Source of the DNA: Mucilaginibacter sp. MD40
GTDB lineage: Bacteria; Bacteroidota; Bacteroidia; Sphingobacteriales; Sphingobacteriaceae
NCBI RefSeq assembly: GCF_002288635.1
Contig: NZ_NRSW01000001.1
Coordinates: forward strand, 1,134,071 to 1,198,070
Direction of reading: 5' to 3'
Length of the DNA stretch: 64,000 nucleotides
Positions 35,356-44,696 of the stretch are shown here, piece after piece (position 1 is the stretch's first letter; each line of letters begins with the position of its first letter). The notes beneath the pieces were generated by a model. The model was not told the DNA's origin. It worked only from the letters and a program-made list of their open reading frames with translations, and did not search any database. Position numbers and translations under genes: made by a program.

Positions 35356-37644
35356 ATGAGGAAAATATTTATCGCTATGCTACTTTGCACGGGCGTGAAG
35401 GCTTTTGCACAGAAAGGCCACGACAACCTGGTGCAATATGTTAAGCCTATCATTGGAACGCAGCGTATGGGTCATACTTATCCCGGTGCTACCGTGCCTT
35501 TCGGTATGGTGCAGCTAAGCCCGGAAACTGATACAGCAAGCTACGATCTTAATGGCAAATACAACCCTAAGGTTTATGAATATTGCGCAGGTTATCAGTA
35601 TGAGGATAAAACCATTGTCGGCTTTAGTCACACACACTTTAGCGGTACCGGCCACTCTGATCTGGGCGATTTCCTGATCATGCCAACGGTAGGTGAACTT
35701 AAACTAAACCCCGGTGTGGCAGATAAACCCGGCAGCGGCTATCGCTCGGCTTTCTCACATGCTAACGAGGTGAGTGCGGCCAACTATTACAAAGTAAAGC
35801 TGGATGCGTCAAACATTACAGCGGAAATGACGACCAGTACACGGGTGGGTTTCCATCAGTATACTTTCCCTAAATCAGACAAAGCGCACATCATTCTTGA
35901 CCTGATGGCGGGCATATACAACTATCCTGGCAAAAATGTATGGACCTATGTGAGGTTAATTAATGATAGCACTGTAGTGGGCTACCGCTCCACAAACGGA
36001 TGGGCACGTACCCGCAACCTGTATTTTGCTATGAAGTTTTCTAAGCCATTTATGCAGCACGGCTTTAAGAAATACGACCAGCGAGAAGTTTACGGCGGTT
36101 TCTGGGGCAAGTTCAACCAAAGCAAAAACTTCCCTGAAATAGCGGGTAAGCAAATTCGCGCCTATTTCGATTTCAATACTGAAGAAGGTGAAAAGATCAA
36201 GATCAAATTTGCCTTATCGCCGGTGAGCATGGATGGTGCTTTAGCCAACATGCAGGCTGAGGTGCCTGGCTGGGATTTTGAGAAGGTAAAGAATGACGGG
36301 CAGGCGCAATGGGAGAAAGAACTGGAGAAGATCACGATCACAGGTAATGTAGAGAAGAAGCAAAACTTCTATACTTCCATGTACCATACCATGATCAACC
36401 CGACTATCTACATGGATGTGGATGGCCAGTACAAAGGGCTCGATCAAAATGTGCATAAGGCTGATGGCTTTACTAACTATACTACCTTCTCTCTTTGGGA
36501 TACCTATCGTGCCTTGCACCCGCTGTTTAACATCATTCAGCCACAGCGTAATGCTGATATGGTGCGGTCGATGCTGGTGCATTTTGACCAAAGTCCGGAA
36601 GGGATGCTGCCGGTTTGGAGCAATTCCGCAAACGAGAACTGGTGTATGAGCGGTTACCACAGCGTGGCCGTTTTGGCAGACGCGGTTGTCAAGGGCAACG
36701 CGCCGTTTGATGCTAATAAGGCTTTAGAGGCTTGCATAGCCACCGCGCGTAAACGCAGCTACGAAGGTATTGGCGAATACATGGATAAAGGTTACGTGCC
36801 GGATGAAAAGAGCGGCACATCGGTATCTAACACTTTAGAGTATGCTTATGATGATTGGGCTATTGCACAAATGGCTAAAAAATTGGGCAAAACTGATATC
36901 TATAACGAATTCATCAAACGCTCAGAAAACTATAAAAACGTTTATGACCCAACCGTAGGGTTTATGCGCCCTAAAAAGGCCGATGGTACTTTCCGTGCAA
37001 AATTTGACCCATTGAGTACCATTAATGAAGGGTTTATTGAAGGTAACTCCTGGAACTACACGCTATTTGCCCCGCAAGACCCCAAAGGCTTAATAGCACT
37101 GATGGGCGGCAATACGCGTTTTGTACGCTACCTGGATTCGTTATTTACCATGAACCTGCCCGATAAGTATTTTGCTGAAACGGAAGATATTACCCGTGAT
37201 GGCATCATCGGTAATTATGTACATGGCAATGAGCCATCGCACCATGTGGCCTACCTGTACAACTGGACGGATAAACCCTGGAAAACCCAGGAACGTATCC
37301 GCATGATATTGCCGCGCATGTACAAACCAACCCCTGACGGCTTGGGCGGTAACGATGATACCGGCCAGATGAGCGCCTGGTACATATTTAGTTCAATTGG
37401 CTTCTATCCGGTAGCGCCGGGTTCGGTTGATTACGCCATCGGCAGCCCTTCGGTAAACAGCGCGGTGATACAGGTGGGCAACGGTAAAACCTTTAATATT
37501 ATGGTTAAAAACCAGGGCGATAAAAACGTTTACGTGCAAAAGATCATGTTAAACGGCAAACCACTAAACGGCCTCACCATCACCCACGACCAACTCATGG
37601 CCGGCGGCGACATGGTGTTCTTTATGAGCAGTAAACACAAGTAG
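35356..37644 (+). CDS. Exported GH92 family glycoside hydrolase (alpha-mannosidase type)
   Basis: 762 residues. Signal peptide 1-18 (ends KAFA-Q). The family marks are present: KPIIGTQRMGHTYPGATVPF, then VGFSHTHFSGTGHSDLGDF, GNEPSHHVAYLYNW and the closing GGNDDTGQMSAWYIFSSIGF. GH92 enzymes are calcium-dependent exo-alpha-mannosidases cutting 1,2-, 1,3-, 1,4- or 1,6-linked mannose, probably in the periplasm. The linkage cannot be told. It stands alone, with its own promoter and terminator, without SusC/D neighbours. Confidence 0.95.
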   Translation: MRKIFIAMLLCTGVKAFAQKGHDNLVQYVKPIIGTQRMGHTYPGATVPFGMVQLSPETDTASYDLNGKYNPKVYEYCAGYQYEDKTIVGFSHTHFSGTGHSDLGDFLIMPTVGELKLNPGVADKPGSGYRSAFSHANEVSAANYYKVKLDASNITAEMTTSTRVGFHQYTFPKSDKAHIILDLMAGIYNYPGKNVWTYVRLINDSTVVGYRSTNGWARTRNLYFAMKFSKPFMQHGFKKYDQREVYGGFWGKFNQSKNFPEIAGKQIRAYFDFNTEEGEKIKIKFALSPVSMDGALANMQAEVPGWDFEKVKNDGQAQWEKELEKITITGNVEKKQNFYTSMYHTMINPTIYMDVDGQYKGLDQNVHKADGFTNYTTFSLWDTYRALHPLFNIIQPQRNADMVRSMLVHFDQSPEGMLPVWSNSANENWCMSGYHSVAVLADAVVKGNAPFDANKALEACIATARKRSYEGIGEYMDKGYVPDEKSGTSVSNTLEYAYDDWAIAQMAKKLGKTDIYNEFIKRSENYKNVYDPTVGFMRPKKADGTFRAKFDPLSTINEGFIEGNSWNYTLFAPQDPKGLIALMGGNTRFVRYLDSLFTMNLPDKYFAETEDITRDGIIGNYVHGNEPSHHVAYLYNWTDKPWKTQERIRMILPRMYKPTPDGLGGNDDTGQMSAWYIFSSIGFYPVAPGSVDYAIGSPSVNSAVIQVGNGKTFNIMVKNQGDKNVYVQKIMLNGKPLNGLTITHDQLMAGGDMVFFMSSKHK

Positions 37645-37647
37645 AGA

Positions 37648-37735
37648 TTAGTGGTTGGAGATTAGAGATTAGGTGTTCGATGAAGATTGATGAATTTCGA
37701 ACACTGAATTTTGAATACGAATTTCGAAATCACAT
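37648..37735. repeat. Short low-complexity repeats after the GH92 gene
   Basis: Repeated units GGAGATTAGAGATTAGG and two copies of GAATTTCGAA within 90 bases. It holds no gene. Confidence 0.5.
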
Positions 37736-37742
37736 AAAACAG

Positions 37743-37776
37743 AAAGGTGTGCAACGATAGTTGCTCACCTTTTTTG
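37743..37776 (+). terminator. Terminator of the GH92 gene
   Basis: Stem AAGGTG-GCAAC/GTTGC-CACCTT with one internal T-T mismatch, GATA loop and a run of T. Confidence 0.85.
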
Positions 37777-37841
37777 TTATTGATTTATTGGAAAAAAATG
37801 TGTTCATCTCCCTTTACTCCTGAGAGGGCCGGGGTGAGGCA

Positions 37842-38411
37842 TTATCCCGCCAAGCAGTGGCGCTCCCTTATGGCCAGCTTCACCAGTTTTTCTTTCAGAA
37901 TAGTGCGTGCGCGGTAAAGAGTTGTGCGTGATAAAAGCTCTGTCATGCCCAATTTGTTGCCTATCTCCTGGTGCGAATAACCCTCTATGGCGTATAGGTT
38001 AAACACAGAACGGTAAGTATCCGGTAACTCCTGTACCATGGTCATCAGTTCATTGGTTTCCAGATTATTGCCGTTTTGGCTGGTGCTAACGGGAATATTT
38101 TGCTCACTAAAGTCATCCACCAATATGGTGCTTTTTGCTTTGCGGTAACGTGATATGGCGCTATGCACCATAATACGGCGGATCCAACCCTCCAAACTTC
38201 CCTCGCCGCGGTAATTGCCCATGTTTTTAAACATCTTGATAAAACCTTCCTGCAGGATATCCTGCGCTTCGTCTTTATCATGGGCATATCGCATACACAC
38301 GGCAAGCATTTTAGGAGCCAATAACTTATATAATAGTTCCTGCTGTTTGCGGTCGTTGCGAAGGCAGCCTTCCCAAAGAGTTTGTATGCGGTTGTCAACT
38401 GAAGTTGTCAT
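37842..38411 (-). CDS. RNA polymerase sigma factor, ECF-type
   Basis: 189 residues from the ATG at 38411 (an in-frame ATG at 38435 would add eight residues). Region 2 is clear (MLAVCMRYAHDKDEAQDILQ through GWIRRIMVHSAISRYRK, roughly 30-100); region 4 follows near 125-175, including YSHQEIGNKLGM. No anti-sigma gene is adjacent. Members in Bacteroidota control stress responses or outer-membrane nutrient uptake; here the regulon is unknown. It reads towards the GH92 gene, convergently. Confidence 0.9.
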   Translation of the reverse strand: MTTSVDNRIQTLWEGCLRNDRKQQELLYKLLAPKMLAVCMRYAHDKDEAQDILQEGFIKMFKNMGNYRGEGSLEGWIRRIMVHSAISRYRKAKSTILVDDFSEQNIPVSTSQNGNNLETNELMTMVQELPDTYRSVFNLYAIEGYSHQEIGNKLGMTELLSRTTLYRARTILKEKLVKLAIRERHCLAG

Positions 38412-38584
38412 GGTGGTAATGTTTATTGATAGCACTTATGCCAAAACCCAACCTATTTTATAATGTATTGATAATGAATTATTTAAATTTTAAATTGGTT
38501 TTTAAAACGTTCACTATCGTACAGTTGTCGTCCGCTTGTAACACTAAATGTGTTATTGCGAGCGATAGCGCGGCAATCCTATTG

Positions 38585-38736
38585 CCTCACCCTGCCCTCT
38601 CCAAAGGAGAGGGTTTTAAAACCCGTTACTTTTAAGTCCTCTCCTTTGGAGAGGATTTAGGTGAGGTATTTTCCGCATAATGATGATAAACAGGGGTTAG
38701 TTTAAGTCCTCTCCTTTGGAGAGCGTTGGGTAAGCC
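38585..38736. repeat. CTCTCCTTTGGAGAG repeat cluster
   Basis: One copy in one orientation (38585-38613) and two in the other (38631-38666 and 38701-38736). The two like-oriented copies share 23 identical bases beginning TTTAAGTCC. Each contains a self-complementary CTCTCC...GGAGAG core. Confidence 0.85.
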
Positions 38737-38744
38737 TTTTTCCT

Positions 38745-38752
38745 TATCTTTG
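38745..38752 (+). promoter_or_regulatory. -7 element of the COG2509 flavoprotein gene
   Basis: TATCTTTG, exact TAnnTTTG match, 31 bases before the ATG. Confidence 0.6.
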
Positions 38753-38783
38753 TATTATCCGGGATAAAAACCCGGCAATTATT

Positions 38784-40334
38784 ATGATAAAGGAAGCAGA
38801 AATTGTATGCCCGCCCGGGCAGCAGGATGACGAGAACGTTTTAAAAACACTGGCATCCGCAGCTATCAATGTCCCCCAAAAACGTATTACCGGTGTTAAA
38901 GTAGTTAAACGCTCTATTGATGCGCGCGGCCGCAAGGTAGTGTACCGTGTGCAGGTACAGGTTTTTGTGGATGAGCCTTTTAAAGTTGAGCATTATAACC
39001 ACCAATATCAGAACGTTAATGATGCCAAACGGGTGATCATCGTAGGTGCTGGTCCGGCCGGATTGTTTGCTGCTTTGCAATGTATCGATAAAGGACTGAA
39101 GCCAATTGTACTGGAGCGCGGTAAAGATGTTAAGCAACGCCGCCGCGATCTGGCTAATATCAATAAACAGGGCTTGGTTAACCCGGAATCGAACTATTGC
39201 TTCGGCGAGGGTGGTGCAGGTACTTATTCAGATGGTAAGCTTTACACGCGCTCAACCAAACGCGGCGATGTAAAGGGCGTGCTGGAAACCTTTGTGGACC
39301 ACGGCGCTACCGAAGATATTTTAGTTGATGCCCGTCCGCACATAGGCACCAATAAGCTGCCGCAGATCATCACCGCTATGCGCGAAAGCATACAGAATGC
39401 CGGCGGCGAGGTGATATTTGATGCAAAGGTAACTTCGCTTATAGTTGAATTTGGTAAGATAAAGGGTGTGCAATTAGCTAACGGTGAAAAGCTTTTGGCT
39501 GATGCCGTGATACTGGCAACCGGCCATTCGGCGCGTGATGTATTTGAGATGCTGCACCGCCAGGGTATTTTGATAGAAGCCAAGCCTTTTGCCTTGGGTG
39601 TGCGTATTGAGCATCCGCAGGAAATTATTGACAGGGCGCAATACCACTGTGAATTCCGCGGGCCCGACCTGCCACCTTCCTATTATAGTTTAGTCGAACA
39701 GGTTGATGCACGAGGAGTGTTCTCATTCTGTATGTGTCCGGGCGGTATTATTGCCCCTTGTGCTACGGATGTAGATGAGATAGTAGTGAACGGTTGGAGC
39801 CCGTCTAAACGGAACAACCCGTATGCAAACAGCGGTACGGTGGTGCAGATCAACATGGAAGATATTAAAGGCGACATGAACGACCCGTTTCGCATGCTAA
39901 ACTTTCAGCAGGAAGTGGAGCGCGTAGCCTTTAAAGCAGGCGGTGGCAACCTGGTTGCACCGGCGCAGCGCATGGTTGATTATGTGGAGGGCCGACTTTC
40001 GCGCGACCTGCCTGATAACTCTTACCTGCCCGGCTGCAAAAGCATCGAATTAAAGGAAGTTTTACCCAGTTGGATTGGCGAGCGCCTGCGCAAGGCCCTG
40101 CCTGCCTTCGGGCGCAAGATGAAAGGCTACTATACCAATGAGGCTATTTTGGTCGGTGTGGAGTCGCGCACTTCATCGCCTGTAAAAATCCCTCGTGATA
40201 GGGAAACCTATCAACACCCGCAGGTAGCCGGTTTATTCCCTTGCGGTGAGGGTGCGGGCTACGCAGGTGGTATTATTTCAGCAGCAATCGACGGCGTTAA
40301 CTGCGCCGATGGCGCGGCAAAATATTTAGGCTAA
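38784..40334 (+). CDS. FAD-dependent dehydrogenase (COG2509 type)
   Basis: 516 residues. An N-terminal unique domain (1-85) is followed by the FAD-binding dinucleotide fold VIIVGAGPAGLFAALQ (about 89-104), the family hallmark GEGGAGTYSDGKL (about 140-152) and the C-terminal PCGEGAGYAGGIISAAIDG. The whole length matches the COG2509 flavoprotein family, related to MnmG-like oxidoreductases, whose substrate is unknown. The helicase-nuclease gene follows 45 bases later and may be cotranscribed. Confidence 0.93.
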   Translation: MIKEAEIVCPPGQQDDENVLKTLASAAINVPQKRITGVKVVKRSIDARGRKVVYRVQVQVFVDEPFKVEHYNHQYQNVNDAKRVIIVGAGPAGLFAALQCIDKGLKPIVLERGKDVKQRRRDLANINKQGLVNPESNYCFGEGGAGTYSDGKLYTRSTKRGDVKGVLETFVDHGATEDILVDARPHIGTNKLPQIITAMRESIQNAGGEVIFDAKVTSLIVEFGKIKGVQLANGEKLLADAVILATGHSARDVFEMLHRQGILIEAKPFALGVRIEHPQEIIDRAQYHCEFRGPDLPPSYYSLVEQVDARGVFSFCMCPGGIIAPCATDVDEIVVNGWSPSKRNNPYANSGTVVQINMEDIKGDMNDPFRMLNFQQEVERVAFKAGGGNLVAPAQRMVDYVEGRLSRDLPDNSYLPGCKSIELKEVLPSWIGERLRKALPAFGRKMKGYYTNEAILVGVESRTSSPVKIPRDRETYQHPQVAGLFPCGEGAGYAGGIISAAIDGVNCADGAAKYLG

Positions 40335-40379
40335 GAAGCCATTGCGGCAGCGTTGCTGCAACTTATATTTACTAAAACT

Positions 40380-43300
40380 ATGCAATCTCCACTCAATAAA
40401 TATAACGAGAAGTTTAATGCAGCGCTGGCGGGTTTAAATCCCGAACAGTTAGCCGCTGTAAATAAAATGGATGGCCCCGTGCTGGTGGTTGCCGGACCGG
40501 GTACGGGTAAAACACAGATACTGGCCGCGCGTATCGGTAAGATTTTGACCGATACCGATGCCCAGCCTAACGAGATATTGTGTCTTACCTATACCGATGC
40601 AGGCGCGGTTGCCATGCGTAAGCGCTTATTTGAATTCATCGGGCCCGATGCCTATCGAATTAACATTTACACCTTCCACGCTTTTTGTAACGAGATCATC
40701 CAGGAGAACCTGGAGTATTTCGGCAAGTTAAACCTTGAGGCCCTTTCTGATCTGGAATCGGCGATGTTGTTTCGCGAATTAGTAGATGAATTTGGAAACG
40801 ATCATTTACTAAAACGCTTTACCGGCGATATTTACTTTGACGCCCCAAGGCTTAAAAAGCTGTTCTCTACCATGAAGACCGAGAACTGGTCGGAGGAGTT
40901 TGTGGTGAAAGCGGTACAAGATTACCTGGCCGATCTGCCAAATCGCGACGAGTTTATTTACAAACGGGCTAATCCAAAAGCGGGCATCAAAATAGGCGAT
41001 CCGAAGCAGAAGGATATTGACAAGGTAACGGAAACCATGCAGAAGCTACTGGCGGCTGTTAGCGAGTACAAAAACTACGATGCCAAGATGAAAAGTCGCG
41101 GCCGCTATGATTATGACGACATGATCATGTGGGTGCTGAAGGCTTTCCGTGAGAACGACGAGATCTTGCGCCGTTACCAGGAGCGTTACCAATATATTCT
41201 GGTAGATGAGTTCCAGGATACCAGCGGTTCGCAAAACGAGTTGCTCCGGTTCTTGCTTAATTATTGGGATACGCCAAACGTATTTGTGGTGGGCGATGAT
41301 GATCAATCGATCTTCAAGTTCCAGGGGGCGAACATGAAGAACATCCTGGATTTTGCCGGCGACTATGTGGATACGCTTTACACGGTTGTGCTCAAACATA
41401 ACTATCGCTCAAACCAACACATATTGGATATTTCGCGCGCGCTCATTAACAATAACCGCGAACGCCTGACTGCCCAGCTAAACCTGGATAAAAATCTGCA
41501 GGCTTCGCACCCGCGTTTTAGCAGCGATGTGGTTGTGCCATCCATAAAAGAATACGAGAACCCTAACCAGGAACTGGTTGATGTGGCTATGCAGATAAAA
41601 CGCTTGGTGGCACAAGGCACGCCACCGGGCGAAATAGCGGTGATCTACCGCAACCACAGCCAGGTGGACGACCTGCTGCACTTCCTGGAAACACAAAACA
41701 TAGCCGTTAACACCAAACGCAAGATAGATGTGCTCACCATGCCTTTCGGCGAAAAGATCATCAACATTCTACGTTACCTGGCCATGGAGCTGGATTCGCC
41801 TTACAGTGGTGATGAACTGTTGTTTGAGATATTACATTACGACTTCTTCGAAATACCACCAATTGAAATAGCCAAGGCCAGCATCGCGGTATCAAAAGAG
41901 AACTTCGCTACGGCAAGTAACAACCAGCCAAAAACCTCGCTTCGCCGCTATATTCATGAGATAAAAGTACCCGCGCAAACCGACTTGTTCAGTAAGCCGG
42001 TAGGAACCAACATGAAGTTCCTGATCAACGATATTGATGAGTTGCTGACAGGTGCCGTAAGTATTACCCTACAGCAGTTGTTCCAGTCGGTAATTGCTAA
42101 GATGGGTATCCTTAAATACATCATGCAGCAGCAGGACAAGGGTACTTACATGCAGGTGCTCACCAGTTTCTTTGATTTTTTAAAGGACGAGAGCCGCAAG
42201 AATCCGGAGATCAAATTATCCGATCTGATCAACACCATCGATCTGATGCGTAAGAACGGCATCCGCATGGAGCTGAACAAGGTGATCTTCTCGGAGAATG
42301 GCATCAATTTCCTTACCGCGCACGGTTCAAAAGGGTTAGAGTTTGAGCACGTATTCTTTATCGGTTGTGATAAAAAAACATGGGATGCCAAAGGGCGCAA
42401 CAGTGGGTTCAGCTACCCGGATACTTTAACACAGGCGGCATCGGAAGATATTGCGCTGAAAGAAGAATCGCGCAGGTTGTTTTATGTGGCGCTTACACGT
42501 GCCAAGCAATGCCTAAATGCATCTTATGCTGCTAAAGATAAGAACGGTAAAGACCAGGAGCCATCGCAGTTTATTGGGGAGATATTGGCCGATACCCATT
42601 TGCAGGTGAGCTATCCTAAGGTAAGCAGTGATGATATGATAGAATTCATCGCTACGCAATTTAACGAGGCTGATAAGCCGGTTGTGGAACTGCTGGACAG
42701 AAACTACATCAATCAGCTTCTGCAAAATTATACGCTATCGGTAACTCACCTCAACAACTACCTGGATTGCCCGCTGAGATTTTATTTCCAGTGTTTGATA
42801 CGTGTACCTTCGGGTAAAAGTCCGTCGGCTACTTTTGGGCAGGCAGTGCACTGGGCGCTTAATAAAGCTTTTCGCAGACGGAAAGATTTCGGTGATGAGT
42901 TTATGCCTACCGAGGAATTTATGAAGGAGTTCCGTTGGTACATGTACCGCAACCGCGACTCGTTCACGAAAGAAGACTTTAAACTACGTGTAGCCTATGG
43001 CGAAAAGATATTGCCGCCGTACTACGAACAAAATGTACTCACCTGGAATAAGGTAACCCGCACCGAGCACAGCATCAAAAATATTGAGGTACAAGGCGTG
43101 CCGATAAAAGGTAACCTGGATAAGATAGAATTTAACGGCAAACAGGTAACTGTTGTGGACTACAAGACCGGCCGCGTGCGCAACGCCAAACCCAAACTGG
43201 AGCGCCCAACCAACGAGCAGCCAAACGGCGGCGACTACTGGCGCCAGGCGGTTTTCTACAAAATACTGGTGGATAACGACCGCACGAACGATTGGGAAGT

Positions 43301-43553
43301 GGTGGATACCATCTTTGATTTTGTAGAACCCGAGAAGGACAATGAATATTACAAAGCCAAGGTGGTGATAACGCCGGAGGATATAGAAGAAGTGACCAGC
43401 CAGATCACTTCGACCTATCAAAAGATCATGAACCATGAGTTCAGCACCGGCTGCGGTAAAAAAGAATGTGATTGGTGCCACTTTGTAAAAAGCAATTTTA
43501 AACAACCGGAGGGATTGTTAGAAGTTGCGGAGGGGGATGATGTGATTGAATAA
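40380..43553 (+). CDS. UvrD-like helicase fused to a Fe-S PD-(D/E)XK nuclease
   Basis: 1057 residues from the ATG at 40380. The first 750 residues form a superfamily 1A helicase: Walker A AGPGTGKTQ (about 38-46), Walker B VDEFQD (about 276-281), VVGDDDQSIFKF, HNYRSNQHI and the RLFYVALTRAK motif. The last 260 residues form an AddB/RecB-like nuclease with GNLDKIEF and VVDYKTG. Four cysteines, Cys797, Cys1025, Cys1030 and Cys1033, match the iron-staple layout (one distant Cys plus a C-terminal trio). The family processes DNA ends for recombination repair. A single chain here seems to combine helicase and nuclease; the exact role is inference. Confidence 0.93.
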   Translation: MQSPLNKYNEKFNAALAGLNPEQLAAVNKMDGPVLVVAGPGTGKTQILAARIGKILTDTDAQPNEILCLTYTDAGAVAMRKRLFEFIGPDAYRINIYTFHAFCNEIIQENLEYFGKLNLEALSDLESAMLFRELVDEFGNDHLLKRFTGDIYFDAPRLKKLFSTMKTENWSEEFVVKAVQDYLADLPNRDEFIYKRANPKAGIKIGDPKQKDIDKVTETMQKLLAAVSEYKNYDAKMKSRGRYDYDDMIMWVLKAFRENDEILRRYQERYQYILVDEFQDTSGSQNELLRFLLNYWDTPNVFVVGDDDQSIFKFQGANMKNILDFAGDYVDTLYTVVLKHNYRSNQHILDISRALINNNRERLTAQLNLDKNLQASHPRFSSDVVVPSIKEYENPNQELVDVAMQIKRLVAQGTPPGEIAVIYRNHSQVDDLLHFLETQNIAVNTKRKIDVLTMPFGEKIINILRYLAMELDSPYSGDELLFEILHYDFFEIPPIEIAKASIAVSKENFATASNNQPKTSLRRYIHEIKVPAQTDLFSKPVGTNMKFLINDIDELLTGAVSITLQQLFQSVIAKMGILKYIMQQQDKGTYMQVLTSFFDFLKDESRKNPEIKLSDLINTIDLMRKNGIRMELNKVIFSENGINFLTAHGSKGLEFEHVFFIGCDKKTWDAKGRNSGFSYPDTLTQAASEDIALKEESRRLFYVALTRAKQCLNASYAAKDKNGKDQEPSQFIGEILADTHLQVSYPKVSSDDMIEFIATQFNEADKPVVELLDRNYINQLLQNYTLSVTHLNNYLDCPLRFYFQCLIRVPSGKSPSATFGQAVHWALNKAFRRRKDFGDEFMPTEEFMKEFRWYMYRNRDSFTKEDFKLRVAYGEKILPPYYEQNVLTWNKVTRTEHSIKNIEVQGVPIKGNLDKIEFNGKQVTVVDYKTGRVRNAKPKLERPTNEQPNGGDYWRQAVFYKILVDNDRTNDWEVVDTIFDFVEPEKDNEYYKAKVVITPEDIEEVTSQITSTYQKIMNHEFSTGCGKKECDWCHFVKSNFKQPEGLLEVAEGDDVIE

Positions 43554-43560
43554 TAGAATT

Positions 43561-43645
43561 TGTTATTGCGAGCGATAACGGGGCAATCTTATAAGCAGGT
43601 TAGTGCTTCTGAAATTGCCACGTCGCTAAACTTCTCGCAATGATA
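43561..43645. repeat. TTATTGCGAG palindromic element
   Basis: Left arm TGTTATTGCGAGCGATAACG with GGGCAATC, right arm TGCCACGTCGC to TCTCGCAATGATAA in opposite orientation. The whole 85-base piece is an imperfect palindrome in the gap after the helicase gene. Confidence 0.8.
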
Positions 43646-43745
43646 AATGCGTAATCCGCCGCCATTCGTCTAAAAATTCATCAAACCCCTGAGCGCTTTA
43701 TTTAGCAGCAATTATTTGTAACTTGCTCATACCAATTACTACTAT

Positions 43746-44657
43746 ATGAAAACATTGTTAATCGCGCTAATGCTGGCTGGTGCCTCAGTGACAGCGTTTG
43801 CCCAACAGTCGCCAATGCCTTTATATCCTAATGGTGTACCCAACGCAAAGCCGACACCGGCTACTTATGTGGAAAACACCAACGAAACCGCCTGGATCAC
43901 TAAGGTAAGCGTACCCACGATTACGCCTTACTGGCCTGCTAAGGGCACAGCAAATGGCACTGCCGTAGTGGTTTGCCCCGGTGGTGGTTACGCGGGCCTG
44001 GCATCGGCGCATGAGGGTGTGGCTATAGCGCAGGCGTTTAATAAAATAGGGGTAACCGCTTTTGTGTTAAAATACCGCTTGCCCAGTGATAGCATCATGA
44101 CGGATAAGAGCATAGCCCCTTTGCAGGATGCGCAGCGTGCCATTCAAATAATAAGGCAAAACGCGGCCAAATGGAATATTAACCCTAACCGTATTGGCAT
44201 TATCGGTTTTTCGGCTGGCGGGCACCTGGCCTCAACAGCAGGGACACACTTTGATAAACCGGTGATCGACAATAAAGATAATATCAGTGTGCGCCCCGAT
44301 TTTATGATGCTTATTTACCCGGTGATCACTTTCAGCGAAAAAACACACGCCGGCTCACGGGAAAACCTTATCGGTAAGAACCCATCGCAACAGCAGATCG
44401 ATCTTTATTCGAACGAAAAGCAGGTAACCGCGGCCACGCCACCCACCTTTATTGTACATGCCGAAGACGACGATGTGGTACCGGTTGAAAATGCCCTAAT
44501 GATGTACCAGTCGCTACTGCAAAACAAAGTGCCTGCGGAAATGCATCTGTTCCCCAAAGGTGGCCACGGCTTTGGCTTAAATAACCCAAGAAGCAAGGCT
44601 AAATGGTTCGACTGGGCAAAAATCTGGATGGATGATAACGGCTGGCTGATAAAGTAA
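43746..44657 (+). CDS. Exported alpha/beta-hydrolase (acetyl-xylan-esterase-like)
   Basis: 303 residues with a signal peptide (1-19). The fold shows VVVCPGGGYAGLASAHEG (oxyanion region, about 74-91), nucleophile Ser156 in GFSAGGH, the acid in EDDDVVPVENA and His in KGGHGFGL. The enzyme resembles BD-FAE and acetyl-xylan-esterase proteins that remove acetyl groups from plant polysaccharides, and other family members hydrolyse diverse esters. It could work with exported glycoside hydrolases such as the GH5 and GH92 of this window, although it is not near them. Confidence 0.9.
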   Translation: MKTLLIALMLAGASVTAFAQQSPMPLYPNGVPNAKPTPATYVENTNETAWITKVSVPTITPYWPAKGTANGTAVVVCPGGGYAGLASAHEGVAIAQAFNKIGVTAFVLKYRLPSDSIMTDKSIAPLQDAQRAIQIIRQNAAKWNINPNRIGIIGFSAGGHLASTAGTHFDKPVIDNKDNISVRPDFMMLIYPVITFSEKTHAGSRENLIGKNPSQQQIDLYSNEKQVTAATPPTFIVHAEDDDVVPVENALMMYQSLLQNKVPAEMHLFPKGGHGFGLNNPRSKAKWFDWAKIWMDDNGWLIK

Positions 44658-44696
44658 TAGAGAAGGTGGGGCTAAAACATTAATTTCATGACCCGG

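Larger units (their letters stand above)
38436..38783. other. Repeat-rich intergenic region between the sigma factor and the COG2509 gene
   Basis: No gene is visible. It contains a TGTTATTGCGAGCGAT element (38548-38580), an inverted CTCTCCAAAGGAGAG unit (38585-38613), and two direct copies of a 23-base unit (38631-38653 and 38701-38723). The promoter of the downstream gene is at the right end (38745-38752). Confidence 0.75.

Noticed and set aside
35356..44657. A polysaccharide utilisation locus around the GH92 and esterase genes
   Set aside because: No SusC/SusD pair is present, and the genes are separated by unrelated genes and terminators.
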